Source: JBGSIC01 sp041751875 (GTDB lineage Bacteria; Bdellovibrionota; FAC87; UBA2466; JACKAF01). From it: DNA of 64,000 nucleotides. Below, in pieces: positions 25,533 to 34,100 of this stretch (within the stretch, counting starts at the first letter, position 1; the number at the start of each line of letters is the position of its first letter). Under the pieces are notes generated by a model. It ran no database searches. It was not told the DNA's origin and saw nothing but the letters and a program-made list of their open reading frames with translations. Location: positions 29,912 to 93,911 of the forward strand of contig JBGSIC010000025.1 of assembly GCA_041751875.1 (NCBI GenBank), read 5' to 3'. The translations under genes and the position numbers were made by a program.

Positions 25533-26647
25533 TTTATTTCCAAACTCTCCGCTAACGCTTCCGTATTATCCTGACTTACACCCAGGTTCAAAGACAGGCG
25601 TATTCTCTCCTGACCTTTGGCAACCGTAGGGTACCGGATGGGTCTAAGCGCAAAACCTGACTCTCTCATACTTTCACAAAACCGCAAGATCCGCGCTTCC
25701 CCGCTCACCCGGAAGGGGATGATGGGAACGGCGGATTCCCATAACCCTGAAACGGGTGGAATGGGTTGCCCCGGAAGTTTTGATAGCCGAGCGCGCAGAG
25801 AACGCGACCGTTCCCACAATTCTTCTCGCCTCCAACTCTCTTCGCTCAGCACAGAAAGAGCTGCCTCGACGGTCGCAAGCACGGCCGGGGCGGGTGCTGT
25901 GGAATAAATAAAGGACCTCCCTTTATTGATAAGCCATTCTTTCAGCCAGGGAGCGCACAAAATAGCGGCCCCACTCGCCCCAAATGCCTTTCCAAAGGTG
26001 ACCGTGAAACTACAACGATCCCAATCCACACCCGCTTTTTCCACCCACCCCTGCCCCGTTTCCCTAAAGAGACCTGCGGCGTGAGCTTCGTCCAGATGAC
26101 AAAACACCGAAGGACACGCGGCCGCCCCCAGAAGCAGCGCCGGATCGACTGCGTCCCCATCCATGCTAAAGAGCGTTTCGCTGACAACTAGCACAGGCTT
26201 TTCCGGAAAACTCACGCCGGCCCATTCTCCGTGCGGCACAATCACTTTTCTTTTGCCCGTCAAACGAATCGCATCGATCAAGCTCGCATGATTTAGTGAA
26301 TCGGAATACATCTCGTCGACAAAGGGAGATAGCGCGTTTACGGCTGCCAGATTGGCAAGATAACCCGACGAAAAGAAAAGAGCAGCAGGTGCGCCGAAGA
26401 AAGCGGCTAGCTTTTCCTCCACTCGTTCGGCAAGAGCGCTGTTTCCCCCCAGTAACCGAGAGCCCGTACTTCCGGCGCCAAACAGGCGAAGCGCCGAGGC
26501 CCCCGCTTCCACGAGCTTGGGATGCTGAGCAAGCCCCAGATAATCGTTGTGCACAAAGGAAATCCCCGCCTCTCGCACGAGATGACGGTCCAAGCCTTCG
26601 TTTTTAAGTTGCCCGAGTGCCTCCTCGATGCGAGATCTAAAATCCAT
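25493..26647 (-). CDS. bioF: 8-amino-7-oxononanoate synthase
   Basis: 384 aa PLP-dependent alpha-oxoamine synthase that condenses pimeloyl thioester with L-alanine. Features: NDYLGLAQHP near the start, GAGSTGSRLLGGNS, HLDEAHAAGLFRETG and the PLP lysine Lys220 in TFGKAFGASGA. First gene of the bioFDA-diiron operon. Only 45 bp separate it from the divergent SDR gene, so its promoter must lie in that gap or inside the neighbour; I see no BirA or BioR palindrome there. Confidence 0.95.
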   Translation of the reverse strand: MDFRSRIEEALGQLKNEGLDRHLVREAGISFVHNDYLGLAQHPKLVEAGASALRLFGAGSTGSRLLGGNSALAERVEEKLAAFFGAPAALFFSSGYLANLAAVNALSPFVDEMYSDSLNHASLIDAIRLTGKRKVIVPHGEWAGVSFPEKPVLVVSETLFSMDGDAVDPALLLGAAACPSVFCHLDEAHAAGLFRETGQGWVEKAGVDWDRCSFTVTFGKAFGASGAAILCAPWLKEWLINKGRSFIYSTAPAPAVLATVEAALSVLSEESWRREELWERSRSLRARLSKLPGQPIPPVSGLWESAVPIIPFRVSGEARILRFCESMRESGFALRPIRYPTVAKGQERIRLSLNLGVSQDNTEALAESLEIKWTAFLSQEPIQA

Positions 26648-26692
26648 GCGGGAAATCTGTCACAGCCATCGCCATAACAACAGGGAAAAAAC

Positions 26693-27418
26693 GTGCCGGT
26701 AAAGGGGCGTCATATTCTGATTACCGGAGCCGGCAAACGAGTGGGCCGCTGCTTGGCCGATGCTTTTTTGAAGGAGGGGGCGCATCTTACCGCCCACTAC
26801 CACCATTCTCAAAAAGCGGTAAAAGAGCTGGAGAGCGCGGCGAAACACGCAAAGCTTCCTTTCCATTCGTTTGCGGCAGATCTCAAGGATACCGCTGCCA
26901 TTCAAAAGGGCGTCAAAGAGGCCATTTCCGCCCTGGGGCCGGTGAGCATTCTCATCAACAGCGCGAGTGCCTTTCACCCCACGCCCGCAGCGACCTGTAC
27001 GCCGGAGCAGTGGGACGATCTCCTTGCCACCAATTTGCGTGGCCAGTTTTTCATGGCCCAAAGTTGTTATGGGGGAATGAAACCGGGTTCGGTCATTTTG
27101 AATATCACTGATATCTACGCCACCACCGGCCTCTCCCGTTTCGCCCCCTATGCCGCTTCGAAGGCAGGTTTACTCAACCTTACCCGCACCCTGGCCCAAG
27201 AGTGGGCGCCTCACATTCGTGTGAATGCGATAAGCCCCGGTCCCATTCTCTTCCCAGAAAATTACACGGAAAGCCAAAAGCAGCGCTCACGCGAGACCAC
27301 GCTTTTGGGACGCGAAGGAAGTGAAAAGGATATTTTGGAAGCGGCACGCTTTCTCATCGAAAACGCCTACGTCACCGGAATGGATTTGGTGGTCGATGGG
27401 GGACGCGCGCTGTTGTAA
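26693..27418 (+). CDS. Short-chain dehydrogenase, pteridine reductase (FolM/PTR1)-like
   Basis: 241 aa from GTG 26693, with CAGGG about 8 bases upstream. SDR fold: ILITGAGKRVGRCLADAF (cofactor loop with Lys-Arg, favouring NADPH), LINSASAF in place of the usual NNAG, active site Tyr-x3-Lys in YAASKAGLL and ISPGPILFPE. The TGxxxRxG motif, HYHHS strand and NSAS variant are typical of pteridine/dihydromonapterin reductases that regenerate reduced pterins. Divergent from the biotin operon; a functional link is not evident. Confidence 0.85.
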   Translation: MPVKGRHILITGAGKRVGRCLADAFLKEGAHLTAHYHHSQKAVKELESAAKHAKLPFHSFAADLKDTAAIQKGVKEAISALGPVSILINSASAFHPTPAATCTPEQWDDLLATNLRGQFFMAQSCYGGMKPGSVILNITDIYATTGLSRFAPYAASKAGLLNLTRTLAQEWAPHIRVNAISPGPILFPENYTESQKQRSRETTLLGREGSEKDILEAARFLIENAYVTGMDLVVDGGRALL

Positions 27419-27425
27419 TGAAATC

Positions 27426-28988
27426 TTAGGGCTGACGCTTTACCAGATCTTGGAGAGCCGGAATGTGGATGCGCGAAAGCGTCCACAGCGAAGCCATATT
27501 TTCCGCAAGCGAGGCGGCTTTTACTTCCACGGCATTTTCTTGCCGCGCTTGAGCCGACGCCTCTTCAGAACGGCGGAGTTGCTCTAATACTAAAAGCGGA
27601 AAGCGCGCCTCTAGCGCACTATCAGAGAGCAAACCAAACTGCACGACCTGCTTGAGCCAACGGCGGGTCAAAGCGCCCGGGCCGAGTTCAATCAGGGTTT
27701 CCGCCCAGGGAGAGAGGAATTGGTTGCGGGCACCCTCAAAGTAACCTTTATCAATTTTCTTGTTTTGATAGTTCGATAAAAGTTTATGGAATGCGGTGAG
27801 ATAATTGTCTTGCACGGCGATGCCGACCTGACGGTAGTTCTTTGCCGCCAATCCCAAGAGTCTTCGGTGTTCTCCCGGGAGAAAGATCACTTCCGGCGTC
27901 AGACTCAGCGCGAGCGCATCGGCCAAAATGGTCTGTGAATTATTCTCAGCCAAAACGGAAAGGACTTCTGACCACACTGCTTTAAGCGAGGTCTCATTGA
28001 GCGACTTACCTTGGGCAAGCGCAAGGGCGGCTTCATTAAGTTCAGCAAGCGCTGGTCGAAAAAGTTCCTCGGAGCCGACCGCATTTTGAGTGGCAGCGAA
28101 TACTGCTTTAAGTAGAGAGCCACGCCCTTCTTCAGAAAGCATTTCGTTGTTCTTTTTTACGCCGTTGTTAAGCGCGGCGGCCGAAAGGTTGTAGGTCGAA
28201 GCAAGCGAACGATTCACTTTTGCAGCCGCTGCGAGCGACTTAAAAATCTTGCTCAAGGAATCAGCTTGCGCGAAAACCGCCATTTCCTCAACCTGCCGTG
28301 CAAACTGTTCGGACATGATTTCGCGGTCCATACCTAGACGAACCAAAGACGAGGCAACGCGTTTGGCTGCTTCCTCGGACTGTCTCGTATTCTTGCCGAT
28401 CAGAGGAGCGGCCATCTGTAACTGATCCTGCGCCATATAAACGAGAGCTGATCGCGAAGCTGTAGGACTCAAGAGAGCCAGCTGACCAGTCAAAGGTAAA
28501 AGTTCGTCCGCCGACAACGGGTTCTGGCGCAACAAACCAGGAATGCGTTCACTCAAAGCGGCGTCGGCTTGCTCACGCGCGTTCAAATCTTGCTTTTGCG
28601 TTCCCGTCGCAAAGAGATCCAGACGAAAGGGCGCTTTCTCATTGAAAGAGACGCCCCGACGAATCGCGTCCCTTCCCATGGCGCTTGCCATGCGGCCACA
28701 ACTGTCGGTGGTCAAGAAAACTACCAAATTGCCGTAGTCAAAACTTTCCCCGTTGGCGAAATCAGCCAATCGCTGCGGGCTCGCGGCGCACTGAACCTGG
28801 GTGGCTTCGGCTTCCTGGTTCGGACGCGCCCCTTGCCCACCCGGAGCCCCCTGCTCGTGAAGGGGCGCGGCCACCGACTGAATACAGCCTAGACAAAGCC
28901 ATAGAAGATAGCCAAGTCGCCAACCGAAGTGCCTTCGCGGGGGTGCCGGTATGTATTGAGAAGGTCTCATCTTTTTTAATGCATGCAT
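27426..28988 (-). CDS. Exported helical protein of unknown function
   Basis: 520 aa, start at 28988 or at the internal ATG 28970 (MRPSQY). Either gives a signal peptide with WRLGYLLWLCLGCIQSVAA and likely cleavage after VAA. The mature protein begins with a Gln/Gly/Ala-rich stretch and contains one short beta part with two Cys (FLTTDSCG), then about 350 residues of Ala/Leu-rich helices that look like a solenoid but without clear TPR consensus. No family recognised. Convergent with the SDR gene, 7 bp between stops. Confidence 0.65.
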   Translation of the reverse strand: MHALKKMRPSQYIPAPPRRHFGWRLGYLLWLCLGCIQSVAAPLHEQGAPGGQGARPNQEAEATQVQCAASPQRLADFANGESFDYGNLVVFLTTDSCGRMASAMGRDAIRRGVSFNEKAPFRLDLFATGTQKQDLNAREQADAALSERIPGLLRQNPLSADELLPLTGQLALLSPTASRSALVYMAQDQLQMAAPLIGKNTRQSEEAAKRVASSLVRLGMDREIMSEQFARQVEEMAVFAQADSLSKIFKSLAAAAKVNRSLASTYNLSAAALNNGVKKNNEMLSEEGRGSLLKAVFAATQNAVGSEELFRPALAELNEAALALAQGKSLNETSLKAVWSEVLSVLAENNSQTILADALALSLTPEVIFLPGEHRRLLGLAAKNYRQVGIAVQDNYLTAFHKLLSNYQNKKIDKGYFEGARNQFLSPWAETLIELGPGALTRRWLKQVVQFGLLSDSALEARFPLLVLEQLRRSEEASAQARQENAVEVKAASLAENMASLWTLSRIHIPALQDLVKRQP

Positions 28989-29185
28989 GCGCCAGTCCTG
29001 GGAAACGGGGTTTCACAGGAGTAAATGTGCAAGAAGGGTGCCCGCACCGTAGCCTCGCGGTTTCGGCGCCCTTTTGCGCCCCAGCGCTCCCCGAAATTTG
29101 TCACCCACCCAGCCCAAGTCTTTGCCACATCGAGTATACACCCTTGAAAACACTCACTTTTTCGGACTGAGCCTTCCCAACACCG

Positions 29186-29201
29186 TGGCATAGGGGTTGC
29201 T
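29186..29201 (+). promoter_or_regulatory. Sigma-54 (RpoN) promoter, site A
   Basis: TGGCAT-AGGGG-TTGCT matches the consensus TGGCAC-N5-TTGCW with the invariant GG (29187-29188) and GC (29199-29200) in exact -24/-12 register. The predicted start near 29212 leaves a leader of about 72 nt before the ATG at 29284. Two similar sites occur at 38396 and 40561. Confidence 0.65.
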
Positions 29202-29283
29202 TTGATGGACAGTGGGCGGCTGCAGAGTGGGAGGACGCTGTAGCCGTAGTGGTAGTGGTCGACGCGAGAGTGGAGGTCCTTCA

Positions 29284-29643
29284 ATGGCCTATCGAGATAA
29301 GAGTCAGGGTTTTGCATTTGTATATGTGGATATCCACAAGCTTTTGGCTTCACAAAAGGCCATGCAAGTAGAAGCCCTTCCCCCTCAAAAAAATGTAATC
29401 AACATGAACCGTGATCCGAAGGTAAATCGTTCGCCAAACGAACAACTTCCCTTCGAGCAGTTCACGCCGATCCAACCGGAGTTGCAACACCCGGTGAGCG
29501 AAAGTCCCAAAGATCGCGTTGAAGCGATCGAAGAAGTGAAAAAGAATTTAGATCGCCTGCAATCCCTGCATCACAAATTGCACACCGTACTCGACGACCT
29601 GAATCAGGTTGGTAAGTGGAAAAAGAAACCTAAAAAAGACTAG
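29284..29643 (+). CDS. Small cytoplasmic protein with C-terminal coiled coil
   Basis: 119 aa from ATG 29284, which has GGAGG 7 bases upstream; a longer frame from 29212 is Gly/Arg-rich and starts at the predicted transcription start, so it is not used. No signal peptide. The N-terminus is FAFVYVDIHKLLASQK, the middle is Asn/Pro-rich and residues about 80-119 form a coiled coil (RVEAIEEVKKNLDRLQSLHHKLHTVLDDL) with a lysine-rich end. No family recognised. It stands alone behind a sigma-54 promoter, so it is probably a conditionally expressed regulator or structural protein. Confidence 0.65.
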   Translation: MAYRDKSQGFAFVYVDIHKLLASQKAMQVEALPPQKNVINMNRDPKVNRSPNEQLPFEQFTPIQPELQHPVSESPKDRVEAIEEVKKNLDRLQSLHHKLHTVLDDLNQVGKWKKKPKKD

Positions 29644-29654
29644 TCTCTGAAAGA

Positions 29655-29993
29655 TTACGGAATTACGGGCTGACGATAGTAGTCCAAAGTTCTTTTTGGA
29701 TCGCGATCAAGCGCGTTAGGAACACGCCCGCGTACTTTTACTTTTTGGCAGAAAGGTCGAAAGTACCGCGTGTCTCCCGGGCAGTACCACGTATCCAATA
29801 ACTCAACAGTCAACCATCGGTAGCGCCCTTGCGCAGTTTCATACTGATAAGGATCTAGGGTGGTCAGGACTACTAAAGTTTTCCCCGTGGGTTTACCGGT
29901 TCGATCGTGACCGTGTAATTTCAATTGGTGCACGCGATAGGCAGCTTGCGCCACACTCGCAAACAGCAGAAAGAATAGCATTACACCTTTCAC
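29655..29993 (-). CDS. Small exported protein of unknown function
   Basis: 112 aa with a signal peptide (MKGVMLFFLLFASVAQA-AY). The mature 94 residues are beta-rich with two Cys (WYCPGD, PFCQKV) spaced to form a disulfide in the periplasm. No known domain. It overlaps the upstream gene by 4 bp, so both are translated together, and it ends 11 bp from the convergent coiled-coil gene. Confidence 0.6.
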   Translation of the reverse strand: MKGVMLFFLLFASVAQAAYRVHQLKLHGHDRTGKPTGKTLVVLTTLDPYQYETAQGRYRWLTVELLDTWYCPGDTRYFRPFCQKVKVRGRVPNALDRDPKRTLDYYRQPVIP

Positions 29994-30625
29994 GGGTTCG
30001 ACTCCACGGGGACTTCCATCGCAAAGAAGTGAAAGGGATCGTCATTGTGCTCTCGCTGGTAGCGGGATCCGGTTTGACCTAGCATCCGAAGTCTCCCGTT
30101 CCCCAAACTAGCGTGTCCCAAGCGCGCGCGGAGAGCTTTCTCTGGATTGAGAACCTCTTCGATGTCGGAGACCATGAGTAGCACGGTAAGCGAATTCGAT
30201 TTGCTTCCGGGCAGGTAATAGATACCGTCGTCCCCCGAACCCAGCCTATCGATGTTTTCGATTTTATCCCCGACAACGCGCACATCTCCCGAATCAAGCA
30301 AAAACTGAGCGTATGCCTGACGCATGGGAGTGCGGGAATCGGTTCCCACTTTCTTCATCATGGCGGAAAAGACTTCCAGACGAACGGAGGGCTTTTCTGT
30401 CGCAAGCCTGTGCGAAACAATTCCGATTTCACGACTGGGAAGTGGGAAACCCATGCGCAATGCAGATTGATGATGGGCCGGCAGAGAAGGATCGGGAGCG
30501 ATGACATTGTGATACATCGACGTCAACACACGCCGACACATAGCACTCAAGTTGGCGTAGGACGGCACGGCTAGCGTGAGTGCAAGCAGCCCCAGACACA
30601 ACGCTCTGTTTTTTTCCCATCTCAT
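29990..30625 (-). CDS. Exported protein of unknown function
   Basis: 211 aa. Signal peptide RALCLGLLALTLAVPSYA. The mature part begins NLSAMCRRVLTSMYHNV and ends with basic and Asp-rich turns (LGQTGSRYQREHNDDPFHFFAMEVPVE). No domain recognised. First of a two-gene exported pair with the 112-aa protein (4-bp ATGA-type overlap), so the two products probably act together outside the cytoplasm. Confidence 0.6.
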   Translation of the reverse strand: MRWEKNRALCLGLLALTLAVPSYANLSAMCRRVLTSMYHNVIAPDPSLPAHHQSALRMGFPLPSREIGIVSHRLATEKPSVRLEVFSAMMKKVGTDSRTPMRQAYAQFLLDSGDVRVVGDKIENIDRLGSGDDGIYYLPGSKSNSLTVLLMVSDIEEVLNPEKALRARLGHASLGNGRLRMLGQTGSRYQREHNDDPFHFFAMEVPVESNP

Positions 30626-30744
30626 TTACTCAGCCCTCTGGCAGAGGCGGGATTTCCCATCTCTCCTACTAACAACGGCAAATTGAGCGATAATCTTTCC
30701 TTTCTTTTTCATTTAGCCTTCAAATAGATGACGCGCTCCGCATC

Positions 30745-32352
30745 ATGCCGTACCGCACAATTTCAAGTAGGTTCTGTGATTACATGGAACAAGGGTGGAG
30801 AATTGACCGGGAACGGCGCGCAGGCCAGTGGGGACTACTTCTTTTAGGACTCATTGTTTATCTTTCGGCCTTTGGCTTTGATTTCGTCAATCTCGACGAC
30901 AACTCACATCTACAAAACAACCCATACCTGAGCCCCGGATCCCCTAACTGGTTAGCGCTTTGGAGGGAACCTTACAAGGCTCTCTACATTCCTCTCACCT
31001 ATACAGTCTGGGGGCTGTTTAGCGGAGTGGGCTTTCCGCCCTTTTTGCTTCACTCGATAAATATCTTCCTTCATCTGTTTACCGGCGCCTTTTTGGTCTA
31101 CAGGCTAATAAACCTTTGGCTGAAAGATTCCTTTGCCGCTTTTTGGGGTGCGCTACTTTTTACCTTACACCCTTTACAGTGTGAGTCTGTCTCTTGGGTT
31201 TCCGGGCTAAAAGATGTGTTAAGTGGTTGCCTCTCAGTCGCGGCACTGCTTTTTCTTGCTAAAAGTTCTTTGGACAGACGCCCCTCGTCTGCCCGTTTAC
31301 TTTTTTCTGCAGCTACCTTCTTCTTTGTCCTAGCGATTCTCGCCAAACCCTCTGCGGTGGTCGTTCCCGTGATAGGTGCACTCGCAGGCGTCTTCATTTT
31401 GCAACAAACGAGACGTACCGTTATCACGCAGATGGGCCTTTGGCTTTTGATCGCCTTTCCTATTCTGGCTCTCACATTGCAATCACAGGCCACGCAACAC
31501 TTACCATTCGATGCGCCAGGCTGGTCACAACGTCTTGTCGTTGCAGCCGATGCCATTGGTTTTTACATCGCAAAACTCGTGTGGCCCTTCGGACTTGCCG
31601 TGGACTATGGCCGCTCACCCGGATTTGTTCCCGACCCCCTGACCCCACTCTATCTATCATTGGCTGGACTAGCCGTGCTCTTACTTATCCTGGCGTATCG
31701 CCATCCTCGAACGCGCATCTTTTCGGTGGCGCTACTGATGGTGGGTGTCGCGCTCTCTCCGGTGCTCGGTTTTAAACCCTTTATCTACCAAACCACTTCA
31801 ACGGTGGCCGACCGCTATCTTTATCTCGCCTTTGTCCCCTTGGGCCTTGCCTTCGGATGGAGTCTGAAACATTTCACAGGGTCTTCCCGCGCAAGAATGG
31901 CGATCTTAAGTGGGCTCGCACTGTTTTGGGCCACTCTTTCGTTTAACCAAAGCCAGGTTTGGAAAAACAGTGAGGCGCTATTTACCAATGTTTTAGCGGT
32001 AAATCCTCGCAGCTGGCTCGCTTACAATAATCTCGCATCCGTGTATGAGGGACGTGGTGAAATCGCTCGGGCACTCGCGCACTACCACCAGTCGGTTGCC
32101 CTTCATCCTCACGTCCCTGGATTTAGCAGCATCGCTTTTTTGGAGATGCAGCAGGAACGGCCCCAGGCGGCGAGGGAAGCCTTAGAAACGGGACTCGCCG
32201 CCGGACTCGATCACCCTGCGCTTTATTATAATTTGTCTGTCGCTCACTCGAAGCTGGGAAACACCGAGCAAGCACAACGTTACGCTTTGCTAGCGCGACA
32301 AAGAGATCCGAGAATAGGGACTTCACCGAGCTATGGGGAGAACAGTCCATGA
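30745..32352 (+). CDS. Polytopic GT-C-type glycosyltransferase with C-terminal TPRs (TMTC-like), paralog 1
   Basis: 535 aa; start at 30745 or 30784 (MEQGWRID). About ten membrane helices. The first periplasmic loop carries NLDDNSHLQNNPYL with the acidic pair typical of GT-C lipid-phosphate-sugar transferases, followed by REPYKALYIPLTYTVW. Residues about 420-520 form TPRs (WLAYNNLASVYEGRGEIARALAHYHQSV, ALYYNLSVAHSKLGNTEQA). This architecture matches the TMTC / O-mannosyltransferase-like family, suggesting transfer of sugar from a lipid carrier to exported protein. It shares many motifs with the gene at 34100. Overlaps the next gene by 4 bp. Confidence 0.75.
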   Translation: MPYRTISSRFCDYMEQGWRIDRERRAGQWGLLLLGLIVYLSAFGFDFVNLDDNSHLQNNPYLSPGSPNWLALWREPYKALYIPLTYTVWGLFSGVGFPPFLLHSINIFLHLFTGAFLVYRLINLWLKDSFAAFWGALLFTLHPLQCESVSWVSGLKDVLSGCLSVAALLFLAKSSLDRRPSSARLLFSAATFFFVLAILAKPSAVVVPVIGALAGVFILQQTRRTVITQMGLWLLIAFPILALTLQSQATQHLPFDAPGWSQRLVVAADAIGFYIAKLVWPFGLAVDYGRSPGFVPDPLTPLYLSLAGLAVLLLILAYRHPRTRIFSVALLMVGVALSPVLGFKPFIYQTTSTVADRYLYLAFVPLGLAFGWSLKHFTGSSRARMAILSGLALFWATLSFNQSQVWKNSEALFTNVLAVNPRSWLAYNNLASVYEGRGEIARALAHYHQSVALHPHVPGFSSIAFLEMQQERPQAAREALETGLAAGLDHPALYYNLSVAHSKLGNTEQAQRYALLARQRDPRIGTSPSYGENSP

Positions 32353-34100
32353 ACCGTTCTTCCTCCTCATCTCTTATGGGATTGTACGCTTTACCGGCGG
32401 TGGGCTGCCTTTTTTTCATCTTGTATCAGCTGCGGCCTGTTGAGGGCATGATCGGTCACGACTACTACCTCGCTTTTGCCGAGATGCTTTTTGGCCAGTT
32501 TCATTTTCGCATCGAGGGATTTTCCGTCCCACACTTTAATCCTTGGCAGTGCGGGGGCATCCCTTTTTTCGCCGATCCCCAATCCACCTATTACTCGCTC
32601 CCCCAATGGCTCAACTTTCTTTTTTCTCCTTGGATGGCGGTCATCCTTTCTTACGCCCTTTTTATGGCTTTCGGTTACCTCGGAACATACCTGCTTTTTT
32701 CTCGCGTTTTTCTCTACGGTTTCTTGAGCTCTCACCTGACAGCCCTTTTGTTTCTTCTCAATGGATTTGCCTTCGCCCATTTTTGGGTTGGTCATCTTAC
32801 CCACCACGGGTTTTTCCTTTTCCCTTGGATTTTACTTTTTTGGCTTTCCCCTAAAGGTGGCGGTCTTCGGCCTATTCTTATTTCCTCTCTGGGTACTGCG
32901 CTCTGTGGAGCCTATCTTCTGTGGAGCGGGGGTGCGCACCTGTTGGTGGTCTTTGCTTTTCTGGCGCTCCTTCTGCTTCCCTACGCGTGCAAACGCCACC
33001 GCGCAGACCGCCCGGCCCATCTCTATTTTCTCTCTTTTTCTTTGGGACTATTTTTCGTGTTTTGTTGGGCCAAACTCAGTGTGGCACTCGCGTATCTCCC
33101 GTTAGGACACCGCCACGCCATGAGCTTGACTCCCGAGTCTCCGGTGATCGCATTCCTTCGCTATTTTTGGTTCTGGCCAAGTACTCCCCCGTATCTTCCC
33201 TTCGGCACCATTAACCAAGGGGCGTGGGAGTACGTGGGGTTTATCAGCAAAGCCTGTCTTCCTCTCTCCCTGGGCGCTATGGCCTGGTGGTGGAAGGGGC
33301 GCGAAAACAACCGCAGCGCGTGGTTGTTCTACTACGCGCTAGCTTTTGCCGGAATGCTGGCACTCGCCTCCGGAAAACTGGTTAATCTTTTCCCTTTGCT
33401 CACCGCGTATCACAACCCCATCAAACTTTTTATCGTACTACTCTGGCCCATCCTCTTTCTGTGTGCGTTTGTGTTAAACGCACTCGAACGAAGCTCTCTC
33501 TTCAAAGCACTCCCCCCCTCCACACGCACGGTTTGTTTCTTCTTTCTCGCCGCCCTTCTTTACACGGAATATAGTTACTCCATTCGCTTCTTTCGTGACA
33601 ACGCACTGGGAATTTCTTTCTCCCCTTCAGCCGCAAACCAAATTGATCGTTCGCTCAAGCTTGGCGAGCCACTGCCTCCGGTAGCGCATGTTATCGCCGA
33701 ACCGGGAAAGGATATTCAGGTTCTCGCGCAAGGAGAAACTTCGCTGGCCTGTTATGAACCGCTGTTTGGTTACCGACAGGAGGAAGTTCGGGCGCAAATT
33801 CGGCCAGGACCTACCGAAGAAATAGTTAACGGGGTCTTTAATCTCAATCATCCGGGCTGTTTTCTGTACCCCGACCATTTTCAGTGTCGGGCGTGGGATC
33901 GTATTCCGCAAACAGAAGAAAACGCTTTTCTCACATTTCGCCAAGGTCGCAACCCATGGGAAATCCCGCTATGGCACCGCCTGGCGCTCATTTTAAGTTT
34001 TGTTTCGCTTACACTGGGCATGGGTGTGTTTTTGTTCGCACACCGCAACACTATTAAAGCCGAGTGTCTACGCCTGTTGGGAAAAGGAAAGGATCGTTAA
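32349..34100 (+). CDS. YfhO-like polytopic membrane protein
   Basis: 583 aa with 11-13 hydrophobic helices. The first loop reads GHDYYLAFAEMLFGQFHF...FNPWQCGGIPFFADPQSTYYSLPQW, the pattern of YfhO-type GT-C proteins that act in glycosylation of lipids or teichoic-acid-like polymers. Between two TMTC-like paralogs, overlapping both (ATGA with the first; TAATG with the second), so the three form one translational unit. Substrate unknown. Confidence 0.7.
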   Translation: MNRSSSSSLMGLYALPAVGCLFFILYQLRPVEGMIGHDYYLAFAEMLFGQFHFRIEGFSVPHFNPWQCGGIPFFADPQSTYYSLPQWLNFLFSPWMAVILSYALFMAFGYLGTYLLFSRVFLYGFLSSHLTALLFLLNGFAFAHFWVGHLTHHGFFLFPWILLFWLSPKGGGLRPILISSLGTALCGAYLLWSGGAHLLVVFAFLALLLLPYACKRHRADRPAHLYFLSFSLGLFFVFCWAKLSVALAYLPLGHRHAMSLTPESPVIAFLRYFWFWPSTPPYLPFGTINQGAWEYVGFISKACLPLSLGAMAWWWKGRENNRSAWLFYYALAFAGMLALASGKLVNLFPLLTAYHNPIKLFIVLLWPILFLCAFVLNALERSSLFKALPPSTRTVCFFFLAALLYTEYSYSIRFFRDNALGISFSPSAANQIDRSLKLGEPLPPVAHVIAEPGKDIQVLAQGETSLACYEPLFGYRQEEVRAQIRPGPTEEIVNGVFNLNHPGCFLYPDHFQCRAWDRIPQTEENAFLTFRQGRNPWEIPLWHRLALILSFVSLTLGMGVFLFAHRNTIKAECLRLLGKGKDR

